DNA of 64,000 nt, from the NCBI RefSeq assembly GCF_958445495.1, contig NZ_CAUCSQ010000005.1, positions 68,624 through 132,623 of the forward strand, written 5' to 3'. Origin of the DNA: an uncultured Bacteroides sp. (GTDB lineage Bacteria; Bacteroidota; Bacteroidia; Bacteroidales; Bacteroidaceae). The translations under genes were made by a program, and so were the position numbers. The notes under the pieces are model-generated. The model made no database searches. It saw nothing but the letters and a program-made list of their open reading frames with translations, and had not been told where the DNA came from. Positions 27,773-35,771 of the stretch are shown here, in pieces; positions within the stretch are counted from its first letter, which is position 1, and each line of letters opens with the position of its first letter.

Positions 27773-27833
27773 TTTATTTCCTCATTGATTAATTGTAATT
27801 CACTAAGAAACTTCTAAAAAAAGCAACTTTCAC

Positions 27834-28022
27834 CTAATAAATCCGTAACAGAATATCATCATCATAGACCAATTCTTCCTCAACCCATTGTTCCTCCATT
27901 TTGCCATCCTTTTCCATCTCAACGGGATGAGACGCAGCGATAACCTGTTCCAACAAAACCTCCAGCAATTCTAAACGAGGAGATTTGTAAACACACTTAT
28001 TTTTCTTTTCCAATTTCTTCAT
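27834..28022 (-). CDS. Small acidic peptide, left arm
   Basis: A 62-residue peptide: a basic N-terminus (KKLEKKNK), then a Y-x-x-P-x-LEL-x-EVLLEQ-x-IAAS block and an acidic tail with a Trp, ending YDDDILLRIY. The right-arm peptide (31270-31446) shows the same pattern, Y-x-x-P-x-LDV-x-DILLE with a YDD-I-L ending, so they are paralogues in equivalent positions. There is no signal peptide or known domain. Such short proteins are seen next to fimbrillin genes in Bacteroides, but I know no function. The gap to the OmpA cassette stop is 52 bp and to the fimbrillin start 61 bp. Confidence 0.7.
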   Translation of the reverse strand: MKKLEKKNKCVYKSPRLELLEVLLEQVIAASHPVEMEKDGKMEEQWVEEELVYDDDILLRIY

Positions 28023-28074
28023 TTTATTTTCATTAATATTCTATTCTTGATTACCTTTACATTCACAACCGGAT

Positions 28075-28633
28075 TTACTTCGCTTTCGTGATCACCGCCC
28101 TGCTCAATCTTGGGTCGTCGTAGAACATATTCTCTACTCCTCCTTCATAGTTGACCTTCAAGTATTCCGCAGGAACTTTGAACTCGTTAACCAGACAATC
28201 GTAGACCGCTTGTGCCCGGCTTCGGCTCAACCGCTCATTGAATTCAGGGCTTCCGGTTCCCTTGTCCGCATATCCGGTTATCGTATAAACGGCTTTCCGG
28301 TTGTTTTTCTTTATCACTTCAGCAAGGAATCCCAGATTGACGCGGGCTTCATTGCTAAGTTCGCTCCTGCCGATTCGGAAAGTAACCAAACAGGGAACTG
28401 CCACCCAATTCCTTTCATCCCGGGTATCGGATGTTACGCTACCTGTTTCAGGCATTTTGTTACCCGCTTCAACGAGCCGGTCCTTCAACCATTGGTTCTC
28501 TTTCCCCATGTCACGCAAGCGGTCTTTCATCTGTTGAAGCTCTTCATCACTGAATATCACCGTCTTAGTGGTGCTCCGTCCCCATGAACGTAGCGGGAAT
28601 TTATAGGTGAGTCCGAGGGTTATTGCCAATAAC
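28075..28633 (-). pseudogene. Headless OmpA C-terminal cassette (silent copy), left arm
   Basis: This codes for the last barrel strand, a linker and a complete OmpA-type peptidoglycan-binding domain (ITGYADKGTGSPEFNERLSR), nearly identical to residues 215-393 of the OmpA at 30051 but on the opposite strand. Similarity begins abruptly at 28633; upstream of it the frame continues into unrelated sequence up to an ATG at 28695, with no signal peptide or barrel. Alone it is a truncated gene. It is in the correct frame to be completed by inversion of 28634-30694. Divergence from the other copy is concentrated in the linker (about 28415-28500). Confidence 0.88.
28533..28633 (-). repeat. Perfect 101-bp inverted repeat, left copy
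   Basis: Identical in inverted orientation to 30695-30795. The inner edge begins with the 15-bp palindrome GTTATTGGCAATAAC (28619-28633), exactly where homology starts. The first mismatch is at 28532. Confidence 0.92.
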
Positions 28634-28709
28634 AAAATCAGTTGCCGGTTGCCACAGACAGCCCGGCTGACCGAAGCCCTCCATACTGAAAACAATCAAA
28701 ACCAATTAC

Positions 28710-28741
28710 TTTTGTTACCCGTTCGTATCCGGGTAACAAAA
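28710..28741. repeat. Perfect 12-bp inverted repeat upstream of the recombinase gene
   Basis: ttttgttacccg (28710-28721) and its complement (28730-28741) flank 8 bases (ttcgtatc). Arms of 11-13 bp with a 6-8 bp spacer are the dimensions of a tyrosine-recombinase core site, but it also could be a terminator or operator for the recombinase gene 46 bp downstream. No second matching site was found in the window. Confidence 0.6.
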
Positions 28742-28787
28742 ACCGGAAACAGGAAAAATTCCTGTAAAACATTTAAATACCATTAGG

Positions 28788-29918
28788 ATGAAAAAAAGAC
28801 ACCAAGAACGGATTATCAGACTCAAAGAGAAGGTAACCCTCAGATACAAAGAGCTGTCTAACGGAAACAAATCATTGTATCTGGACATCTATGACAATGG
28901 CAGGCGCTCTTATGAATTTCTAAAGTTACATTTACTGCCAGAAAAGACGATACGCGAGAGGCTGAAAAACAGGGAAATCCTAACACAAGCCGAAATAATC
29001 AGATTACGGCGTTATCTGGATTTACTCTCTTCTTCCACGGAAAGACAACCGCATAAAACAAAATTATCATTGACAGACTGGATGCGCGCCTACTCAACCC
29101 GAAAAAAAGAGAAAGGACAAAGCGAAGCTTTCGGCATACAGATAGCCAAGACAATTCGGCATCTTGCAAAATACGCAAAAGAAAAGACAGCATTAGACAA
29201 AATTGATAAGGAATTTTGCATCGGCTTTATCCGTTACCTGAAAGAATCCCACCTGTCCAATGCTACAATCGCCGCTTATTTCAGATGCTTGAATTGTGCA
29301 CTTAATGCGGCTGTGCGGGAATCCCTAATTCCGGTGAATCCGATTGCCCTAATCCCTTCTGACGAAAAGATAAAACTTACGGAGAGTGCCAGAGAATTCC
29401 TTACGATAGACGAGATAAGACAGTTGATGCGAAGCCCGTGCAAGTGCGAAGAAGTGAAAAGGGCTTATCTGTTCAGTTGCTTGTCCGGTTTGAGGCTTTC
29501 GGACATCAAACATCTACACCGGACGAATATCAGCAAGGACGGAAACCAGTGGCGAGTTGCCGTATTAATGGAGAAAACGCGGCAACTGTTATATCTCCCC
29601 CTCTCCGACGAAGCTGTGAGATGGCTGCCGGACATTAGTCGGCACAGAGCGGAGACTCCCGTGTTCCGGTTGCCCGGAGACGGGCAAATAAACAGCATAT
29701 TGAAAAAATGGGTAAAAGAAAGCGGGATAAACAAACGTATCACATTCCACACGGCGCGCCATACCTATGCCACCCTTTTACTGACAGTAGGAGTAGATAT
29801 CTACACAGTATCCAAACTATTAGGACATTCCCAAATAAAAACCACACAGATCTACGCGAAAGTCATAGACCGGAAAAAAGACAAAGCTGTAAACCGTATT
29901 CCCAAATTTATAATCTAA
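28788..29918 (+). CDS. Tyrosine recombinase (site-specific integrase/invertase)
   Basis: A 376-residue tyrosine recombinase: an N-terminal arm-binding-like region (1-95), a SAM-like core-binding domain (about 95-195) and a catalytic domain (about 205-370). The catalytic residues are visible: Arg236 (SGLRLSD), His321 and Arg324 (HTARHTYATL), His347 (LLGHSQIKTT) and Tyr356 (IYAKV). Length and layout match the Bacteroides chromosomal invertases and integrases. It is enclosed by the 101-bp inverted repeats and co-directional with the OmpA gene that follows. No integrated prophage or conjugative element surrounds it, which favours a local inversion role. No clear promoter was found upstream. Confidence 0.93.
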   Translation: MKKRHQERIIRLKEKVTLRYKELSNGNKSLYLDIYDNGRRSYEFLKLHLLPEKTIRERLKNREILTQAEIIRLRRYLDLLSSSTERQPHKTKLSLTDWMRAYSTRKKEKGQSEAFGIQIAKTIRHLAKYAKEKTALDKIDKEFCIGFIRYLKESHLSNATIAAYFRCLNCALNAAVRESLIPVNPIALIPSDEKIKLTESAREFLTIDEIRQLMRSPCKCEEVKRAYLFSCLSGLRLSDIKHLHRTNISKDGNQWRVAVLMEKTRQLLYLPLSDEAVRWLPDISRHRAETPVFRLPGDGQINSILKKWVKESGINKRITFHTARHTYATLLLTVGVDIYTVSKLLGHSQIKTTQIYAKVIDRKKDKAVNRIPKFII

Positions 29919-29934
29919 TTTTAATGCGTAATCC

Positions 29935-30004
29935 GTATAAAGAGAGAGAATTATCGTATTTTATGCTATCGGGAAAACGGATAATTAGTTCGTTCTTTGC
30001 AGCG
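29935..30004 (+). promoter_or_regulatory. 70-bp promoter module, copy (b), for OmpA
   Basis: This copy shares GAGAATTATCGTATTTTATG with copy (a) base for base and ends in a weaker -7 region (CGTTCTTTGCAGCG). It lies 46 bp before the OmpA ATG and inside the predicted invertible segment, so it would switch direction with it. Confidence 0.7.
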
Positions 30005-30050
30005 TGTTTTGTTTGTATTAAAAACTAAAAATAGGAAAAAGAAACGAATT

Positions 30051-31232
30051 ATGAAAAAAGTAATTGTCACAGCAACCCTGCTGTTACTTACAGGTGGTAG
30101 CCTGTATGCGCAAAATGCTCCTTCAACAACGACAATCGTTGAGAACACCGACAAATATAAAGTAGAAACCAATCGTTTCTGGAGCAACTGGTTCATAAGT
30201 GTTGGCGGAGGCGCCCAAATGTATTTCGGCGACCATAACAAACAAATGTCATTTAAAGACCGTTTGAGCCCGGCCTTGGACGTAGCCGTAGGAAAATGGT
30301 TTACTCCGGGCATCGGTGTGCGTGCGATGTATAGCGGAATATCAATTAAAGGTGTAACTCAAAACGGTGCACACTCGACCGGAAAAATATATGACGCAGC
30401 ACAAAGATTGTATGAACAGAAATTCGATTTTATGAATATTCACGGAGACGTGCTGTTCAACATGTCCAACATATTCTGCGGATATAACGAAAAACGGGTA
30501 TGGAACGTAACTCCCTATGCCGGTCTGGGGTGGATGGTGACCTGGGAATCCCCGCGCACCCGTGAATTTAACGCCAATCTGGGCTTAATAAACTCTTTCC
30601 GCCTATGTTCGGCACTCGACCTGAATCTGGATGTACGTACCACCGTAGTTAAAGATGTCTTCGACGGCGAAATCGGTGGACGCAAAGAAGAGGGGTTATT
30701 GGCAATAACCCTCGGACTCACCTATAAATTCCCGCTACGTTCATGGGGACGGAGCACCACTAAGACGGTGATATTCAGTGATGAAGAGCTTCAACTGATG
30801 AAAGACCGCTTGCGTGACATGGGGAAGGAAAACCAACGGCTGAAAGACCAGCTCACCAAGACAGGCAATCAAACGCCCGAAGTCAAAATTGAAAGGAATT
30901 GGGTAGCTGCCCCCTGCCTAATCACCTTCCGAATCGGCAGGAGCGAACTTAGCAATGAAGCCCGCGTCAATCTGGGATTCCTTGCTGAAGTGATAAAGAA
31001 AAACAACCGGAAAGCCGTTTATACGATAACCGGATATGCGGACAAGGGAACCGGAAGTCCTGAATTCAATGAGCGGTTGAGCCGAAGCCGGGCGCAAGCG
31101 GTCTACGATTGTCTGGTTAACGAGTTCAAAATACCTGCGGAATACTTGAAGGTCAACCATGAAGGAGGAGTAGAGAATATGTTCTACGACGACCCAAGAT
31201 TGAGCAGAGCGGTAATTACAGAAGCGAAGTGA
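30051..31232 (+). CDS. OmpA-family outer membrane protein, right arm (complete)
   Basis: A 393-residue outer membrane protein. It has a signal peptide (KVIVTATLLLLTGGSLYAQ), a beta-barrel (about 25-225; first strand near FWSNWFISVGGGAQMYFG, last near LLAITLGLTYKFPL), a short charged coiled linker (SDEELQLMKDRLRDMGKENQ) and an OmpA C-terminal domain (about 285-393) that binds peptidoglycan. I chose the ATG at 30051 because it starts the signal peptide; the ORF is open 54 bases further upstream. From residue 215 to the end it is duplicated in inverted orientation at 28075-28633. The 58-residue peptide and the fimbrillin gene follow, presumably in one operon. Confidence 0.93.
   Translation: MKKVIVTATLLLLTGGSLYAQNAPSTTTIVENTDKYKVETNRFWSNWFISVGGGAQMYFGDHNKQMSFKDRLSPALDVAVGKWFTPGIGVRAMYSGISIKGVTQNGAHSTGKIYDAAQRLYEQKFDFMNIHGDVLFNMSNIFCGYNEKRVWNVTPYAGLGWMVTWESPRTREFNANLGLINSFRLCSALDLNLDVRTTVVKDVFDGEIGGRKEEGLLAITLGLTYKFPLRSWGRSTTKTVIFSDEELQLMKDRLRDMGKENQRLKDQLTKTGNQTPEVKIERNWVAAPCLITFRIGRSELSNEARVNLGFLAEVIKKNNRKAVYTITGYADKGTGSPEFNERLSRSRAQAVYDCLVNEFKIPAEYLKVNHEGGVENMFYDDPRLSRAVITEAK
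30695..30795 (+). repeat. Perfect 101-bp inverted repeat, right copy
   Basis: Partner of 28533-28633. It lies within the OmpA coding sequence from the last barrel strand into the linker. Both copies are in the same reading frame, so a crossover anywhere inside keeps OmpA intact. The inner edge carries GTTATTGGCAATAAC (30695-30709). Confidence 0.92.
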
Positions 31233-31269
31233 ACCACATCTAATCATCACATCAATAATAAAAAAGAAT

Positions 31270-31446
31270 ATGGAAACAAATAAAAAATTAAACTACATTC
31301 CCCCCACGCTGGACGTAACCGATATCCTACTGGAAACAGGATTTACCACCGCCTCTGTAAGAGTCGGCGAAGACACGCCTGTCCAAGAAGAAGCATGGGA
31401 TGACACTACAGATACAGGCACTTATGACGATATAATGTTAATGTAA
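31270..31446 (+). CDS. Small acidic peptide, right arm
   Basis: A 58-residue peptide that starts METNKKLNYIPPTLDV and ends YDDIMLM. Its pattern (Y-x-x-P, LLE, small residues with Ser, then an acidic tail with Trp) equals that of the left-arm peptide at 27834-28022. It begins 37 bp after the OmpA stop and ends 22 bp before the fimbrillin gene. No signal peptide or known domain is present, and the function is unknown. Confidence 0.7.
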   Translation: METNKKLNYIPPTLDVTDILLETGFTTASVRVGEDTPVQEEAWDDTTDTGTYDDIMLM

Positions 31447-31468
31447 AAAAACAAAAAGACATAAAAAT

Positions 31469-33424
31469 ATGAATAAAACAAAGATGAAAATCAATTTCAC
31501 ACATACCAGGCTCAGTCTCCGATATGCAATGCTTACTGTCATAGTATCCCTATCCATACTAGCCGCAAGCTGTTCGCAAGATGAAAACCTTTCGGGAAAT
31601 AACCTCAACCTTCCCGGACTCGTCAATCTGCAGAGCGTCAGGATAGCCGGCTTCTCTTCCGGTAACACACGCGCTCTGCCGGAAGCTCCGGTTGTCGTAG
31701 ATACCATAAAAATAGCCGAAGACCTATACGCAGAAATCAGCATCGGCGAGGTGACAGAAGTATCTACCCGCGGAAACGATGCCACCAACCTTTCCCAAAA
31801 CACACAGTTCCGCATGCTAGTACTGGATAAAAACGACAACAGTATCAAGGCAGACCTCATATACAAGATAAAAGACGGAACAGGAAAAGCCGAAATCGTG
31901 AGCGGCAGCGGCGAAGGATACAAGGAGTCCGACGGAAACAAATACCTCCAGTTAACTCCGGGAAAAACATACAAAATGCTCGGTTTTTCAGACGGGACCT
32001 CAAACACCCCGGAAAAACTGACTAACCCGATGAACTACGAATGGCTGCGGAACTATATGAAATTCTCGACAGACTTGAGTGTCTCGGACGGAATCAACCC
32101 ATTCGGGCCGACCTTCCAGCACATGAATGCAGCTATGCAGATTGTCATCAACACGAGTAAGACAGGAAGCAACGTGACAGCCGCCTCAGCCTCAGTATGG
32201 CAGGAAAACGACATGCCGACCGCCGACCAATGGGACTACCTCACCGATCGGTACGCCGACACCCCGACTACAACTGACGCCAGCGAGACAGACGGTGCCG
32301 ACTTCACATGGTCCAATCCCAACAGCCAAAATGCCGCCAGTGACCTGCAATACCTCATCCCCGGTAACTACGGAAGCCTGAAACTCAAATTCAAAAACAT
32401 CACTGTGGGGAAAGTAGATTACAACAACATAGCCGCCATCACGCTGGACCCTGCCAAAACAGGAGTCCTGCAAAGGAATAAAAAATATATCATCACCGTC
32501 AGCTTCATACCTCCTTTCAAGGTAGAGATAACAGACAACCTGACCACAGGAGGAGTAAACAAACCACGCATAGTCACAGTGACAGCATCAGGAGCCCTAC
32601 CTCCATACACCTACGACTGGACTATCATCTGTAACGGAGAGACCACTCGGTTCTCCACTCCCTCCGGGCAAAATACATACCAGCACTCGCTCAACGGAGA
32701 CTACAAGCGGATGGATTACGAAGTACAGTGTGTTGTCCACGACAGCAGCGGCAAACAAGTCGGAGTCAGCCTAAAAAGCGTGCTCAAACAAATCATACGG
32801 AAAACCGCTGCCGAAGTGCCTGTATCGGAAGTTCCTTGGATGCAAAACTGGGACTCATCACAAGCTGACGCAGAGATAGCCGCTGGCGGAGCTCAAGCCA
32901 ACCGAATCAGATACGTGCGTGACCAGCGGGACAACACGATTTACCGTATCAAAAAAATGGCCGACGGACGTTGGTGGATGATGCAAGGCATGGCATGGGA
33001 AGGACTGACCCCCATAGGAGTGATAGATCCCGGAGTAAGTACAAGCGGAAATCCGCCTTCCGTCAAAGTGAGAAGTAGTCTGCAAGGGGACATTTTATAC
33101 AGGCAAGACATGATTCATCACAATAGAGTCTGTCCTGCCGGCTGGAGAACTCCTACCTACGGCGGAGACTATCCCAACCTGCTCAAAGCCATCGCGCCTG
33201 CCAACGTCAACATCTATAAGACAGACGTCACCAACGCCACGCATTGGGAAAATACGACCACTGCCTTTTGCCTGTCATACAACAACGAAACATATCCGAG
33301 GGATTTCTCGATAAATGCCATGATATATTCCGCCACGAACTACTACTACCTACAGAACAGCAGCGTAGTAGGCAACAACAGGTGGGGGCATAACAAGTTC
33401 AGCCTCAGATGTGTAAAAAACTAA
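31469..33424 (+). CDS. Fimbrillin-like lipoprotein with C-terminal FISUMP domain, right arm
   Basis: A 651-residue lipoprotein: signal sequence with lipobox SILAASC (Cys at about 33), then fimbrillin-like beta domains (about 40-350, with LTPGKTYKMLGFSDG equivalent to the block in the left-arm protein). An immunoglobulin/PKD-like module (about 350-450, SGALPPYTYDW) follows, and a FISUMP-type domain (about 475-651) with YRIKKMADGRWWMMQGMAWE, CPAGWRTPTYGGDYPNL and a closing SLRCVKN. FISUMP domains often form the tip of Bacteroides surface fimbriae, so this could be a tip adhesin. The left-arm counterpart lacks this C-terminal part. The next ATG (codon 6) is an alternative start. Confidence 0.82.
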   Translation: MNKTKMKINFTHTRLSLRYAMLTVIVSLSILAASCSQDENLSGNNLNLPGLVNLQSVRIAGFSSGNTRALPEAPVVVDTIKIAEDLYAEISIGEVTEVSTRGNDATNLSQNTQFRMLVLDKNDNSIKADLIYKIKDGTGKAEIVSGSGEGYKESDGNKYLQLTPGKTYKMLGFSDGTSNTPEKLTNPMNYEWLRNYMKFSTDLSVSDGINPFGPTFQHMNAAMQIVINTSKTGSNVTAASASVWQENDMPTADQWDYLTDRYADTPTTTDASETDGADFTWSNPNSQNAASDLQYLIPGNYGSLKLKFKNITVGKVDYNNIAAITLDPAKTGVLQRNKKYIITVSFIPPFKVEITDNLTTGGVNKPRIVTVTASGALPPYTYDWTIICNGETTRFSTPSGQNTYQHSLNGDYKRMDYEVQCVVHDSSGKQVGVSLKSVLKQIIRKTAAEVPVSEVPWMQNWDSSQADAEIAAGGAQANRIRYVRDQRDNTIYRIKKMADGRWWMMQGMAWEGLTPIGVIDPGVSTSGNPPSVKVRSSLQGDILYRQDMIHHNRVCPAGWRTPTYGGDYPNLLKAIAPANVNIYKTDVTNATHWENTTTAFCLSYNNETYPRDFSINAMIYSATNYYYLQNSSVVGNNRWGHNKFSLRCVKN

Positions 33425-33461
33425 AGAAGAACCGTTTCAAGAGCCAAGTTCAAGAATTATT

Positions 33462-33489
33462 TTTAGGGTCGGGGATTCCTGACCCTAAA
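33462..33489. terminator. 9-bp hairpin after the right-arm fimbrillin gene
   Basis: tttagggtc and gaccctaaa flank ten bases, 37 bp after the stop codon. T-rich sequence after it is poor, so it may be a weak or factor-dependent terminator. Confidence 0.5.
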
Positions 33490-33495
33490 TCGTTT

Positions 33496-33565
33496 GTACG
33501 AAAGGAGAATATTATCGAACTTTATGTTATCTCCCCATTAAAAAAAATGTCCGTACTTTGCAACG
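33496..33565 (+). promoter_or_regulatory. 70-bp promoter module, copy (c), upstream of second OmpA gene
   Basis: Same length and order as the other copies: ATTATCGAACTTTATGTTATC, an A-rich spacer, then CCGTACTTTGCAACG. It lies 184 bp before the OmpA ATG at 33750, leaving a long 5' leader with a small hairpin (ctgttaaaaacag). Within 33425-33749 I see no further gene. Confidence 0.7.
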
Positions 33566-33749
33566 ATATAAAAAACGAGGGTCCCCATAAAAAGAACAGC
33601 CGCCATCTAATCATACAGCCCAGAAACCCCTGTTAAAAACAGAAAAAACTTTTATAGTCATTACAATTATACAATCAAGGTAACAAAACGTGCGTATTCG
33701 CCCAAAGGTTACCGTTTTCATTTTCAAGAACAAAAAAAACGAAAAAGAG

Positions 33750-34898
33750 ATGAAACAGAGAAAAATTATCGCAAGCCTATTATTAGGTATGGTTGTCGCC
33801 GGCACCAATGCGCAGACAGCCGTAGAAGGAAACAAGTTTTCGGATAACTGGTCGTTGGGAATCAATGCCGGAGGAACCACCCCATTGACCCACAGTTCAT
33901 TTTTCCGCAACCTGCGCCCTGTAACAGGTATAGGTCTGAACAAACAACTGACCCCCACTTTCGGTTTCGGAGTGGAAGCGATGGGAAGTTTCAATACGAC
34001 CCACAGTCATACCGCTATTGACAACTCCAACATCAGCCTGCTGGGAATGATAAATCTGAATAACTTCTTCGGAACCTATACCGGTGTTCCCAGGACATTC
34101 GAAATTGAGGCAGTAGCCGGTATCGGCTGGTTGCATTACTATGTAAACAAAGGATTGGGAGAAGACCAAAATAGCATGTCCACTAAGCTAGGACTAAATT
34201 TCAACTTCAACTTGGGTGAAAACAAAATATGGACAGTGGCAATCAAGCCAGCACTGGTCTATGACATGAACGGCATGGGCAACGATGCCGTATATTTCAA
34301 CTCCAACCGCGCCACCTGGGAGATTACGGCGGGATTGAGGTATCATTTCAAATGTAGCAACGGAGAACACTACTTCACCAAAGTAAAACCATATAACCAG
34401 GCTGAGGTTGATGCGCTGAACGCCAAAATCAACCGCCTTCATGCTGATGCAGAAGAAAATGCTAACGCATTGAGAAATGCCAACCGAAAAGTCAGCGCCC
34501 TGAAAACTGAGCTGGAGGAATGTAAAAACAAAGCTCCGCAGATAATAACCAACACGATTGACAACAGTAAAAAGACACTGGAATCCGTGATTACTTTCCG
34601 CCAAGGTAAGATTACCATCGACAATTCGCAACAACCCAACGTAGAACGCATCGCCACTTACCTGCGGAACCATAAAGAAGCAACCGTCGCTATTAAAGGA
34701 TACGCATCGCCAGAAGGTAGTGCGGAAGTAAACGAACGTATTGCCAGACAACGCGCGGAAGCTGTCAAGAAAATGCTAGTCACCAGATACAGGATTGCGG
34801 AAAGCCGTATCCATGCCGAAGGACAAGGAGTCGGTAACATGTTTGACGAACCGGATTGGAACCGCGTAAGTATCTGTACAATTAATGAAAAAGAATGA
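33750..34898 (+). CDS. OmpA-family outer membrane protein (second locus)
   Basis: A 382-residue protein: signal peptide (KIIASLLLGMVVAGTNAQ), beta-barrel (about 25-220), a coiled-coil linker (about 230-270, VDALNAKINRLHADAEENAN) and an OmpA C-terminal domain (about 285-382, IKGYASPEGSAEVNERIARQ). The ATG at 33750 starts the signal peptide; the frame is open 60 bases further upstream. It is related in plan but not in detail to the OmpA at 30051 and is not part of the inverted repeats. It shares promoter module (c) with the switch locus, which suggests joint control. A good terminator follows. Confidence 0.93.
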   Translation: MKQRKIIASLLLGMVVAGTNAQTAVEGNKFSDNWSLGINAGGTTPLTHSSFFRNLRPVTGIGLNKQLTPTFGFGVEAMGSFNTTHSHTAIDNSNISLLGMINLNNFFGTYTGVPRTFEIEAVAGIGWLHYYVNKGLGEDQNSMSTKLGLNFNFNLGENKIWTVAIKPALVYDMNGMGNDAVYFNSNRATWEITAGLRYHFKCSNGEHYFTKVKPYNQAEVDALNAKINRLHADAEENANALRNANRKVSALKTELEECKNKAPQIITNTIDNSKKTLESVITFRQGKITIDNSQQPNVERIATYLRNHKEATVAIKGYASPEGSAEVNERIARQRAEAVKKMLVTRYRIAESRIHAEGQGVGNMFDEPDWNRVSICTINEKE

Positions 34899-35032
34899 AT
34901 AACCGGAGTGATAAACGAATCGGTAAAAAGATACGCAAAACGGCTGAAATGAATAACTCAATGAAACCTCCACTGTATAAAAATAATATGTCAGAGTCTA
35001 TTTACATACAACGTCATTAGTTGTTCAAGCCG

Positions 35033-35061
35033 GAAGCTGCCTCATTAGAGGCAGCTTTTTT
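35033..35061 (+). terminator. Intrinsic terminator of the second OmpA gene
   Basis: Perfect 10-bp stem aagctgcctc/gaggcagctt with a 4-base loop and seven T at the end, 135 bp after the stop codon. Confidence 0.9.
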
Positions 35062-35476
35062 TATACGTACCAGAACCGGAACAAATCCTAATCATCCTTC
35101 TGTCCGAACTGTTTGAGTCTTTACCTACTACTAAATAAGTTAAATAAACCAAGTACATAGATAGACAAAAAGAAAAATATATAAGGCAAAAACAAGGAAT
35201 GCAAGGATAAAAAAGGACTTCAGGTTTGTATGCCAACATTAAATTCCAATACACTGCCACTACCCTCAACAAAGACTGCCATATACTGCCCCACAAACAC
35301 TGTCTGACAAATGGTCAGTTCTATGGTTTAAACAAGAAATACGATATGCAATTCAATTTTGGAAAAATCAGAAAACCGTCTGTATTTTGAAGAATACTGC
35401 AATATGATAAAGAGAGAGTAGAAAGAAAGAGAAGAGAAAGAATCCTCCAACCCCATGATACACGGACTCACCCTGA
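35062..35476. other. Intergenic stretch without recognisable features
   Basis: Low-complexity A-rich sequence. The open frames in it are short, hydrophobic or low in complexity and lack any start context, so I call no gene here. Confidence 0.6.
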
Positions 35477-35710
35477 ATAAAAAAGAGCATCCTTCCCCAC
35501 CGGAAAGGACACTCTCTCTAAACAAAACACAAATAATAGATTGATATCCTCACAGACACAACTCTATCGTTATAAGGTCTTTCCGCGTTTTACCGTCTAG
35601 AAAGCCTTTCAGGGTAAAAAAGAAAAAGATGCTCACGCACCCCCAAAGAATACAGGCGGGGCATTAATCATTTTTACTATTCTCATTTAGTGGGAAAAGC
35701 CTGTATTCCG
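35477..35710 (-). ncRNA. Candidate structured ncRNA (copy 2)
   Basis: The minus strand matches the plan of copy 1. It has a perfect closing stem GAATACAGGC/GCCTGTATTC, the conserved GGGGGTGCGTGAGCATC followed by a T-rich stretch and ACCC (35611-35644), a GTCTGTGAGGA block, a TTTGTGTTTTGTTT stretch, and a terminator (tcctttccggtggggaagga then TTTTTT) at 35477-35514. It lies directly after the aquaporin gene on the same strand, so it could be a 3'-UTR product or have its own promoter; I found no clear -7 box. Confidence 0.6.
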
Positions 35711-35771
35711 ATTCTGTTGTCCAACTGATGATATGATTCTATAATACTATAAAGTTAAACTAAAAAAACTG

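Noticed and set aside
28633..28695. ATG at 28695 as a true start of the left OmpA copy
   Set aside because: The 20 extra residues are unrelated to OmpA, give no signal peptide and no barrel; the copy is better read as a headless cassette.
28788..29918. Integrase of a prophage or conjugative element
   Set aside because: No phage, tra/mob or att-flanked cargo is seen around it; the surrounding inverted repeats and mirror-image operons fit a local inversion system better.
35045..35296. Small hydrophobic protein of 83 codons on the minus strand
   Set aside because: It overlaps the OmpA terminator, has no start context and no homology-like pattern; the frame seems to be chance in AT-rich DNA.
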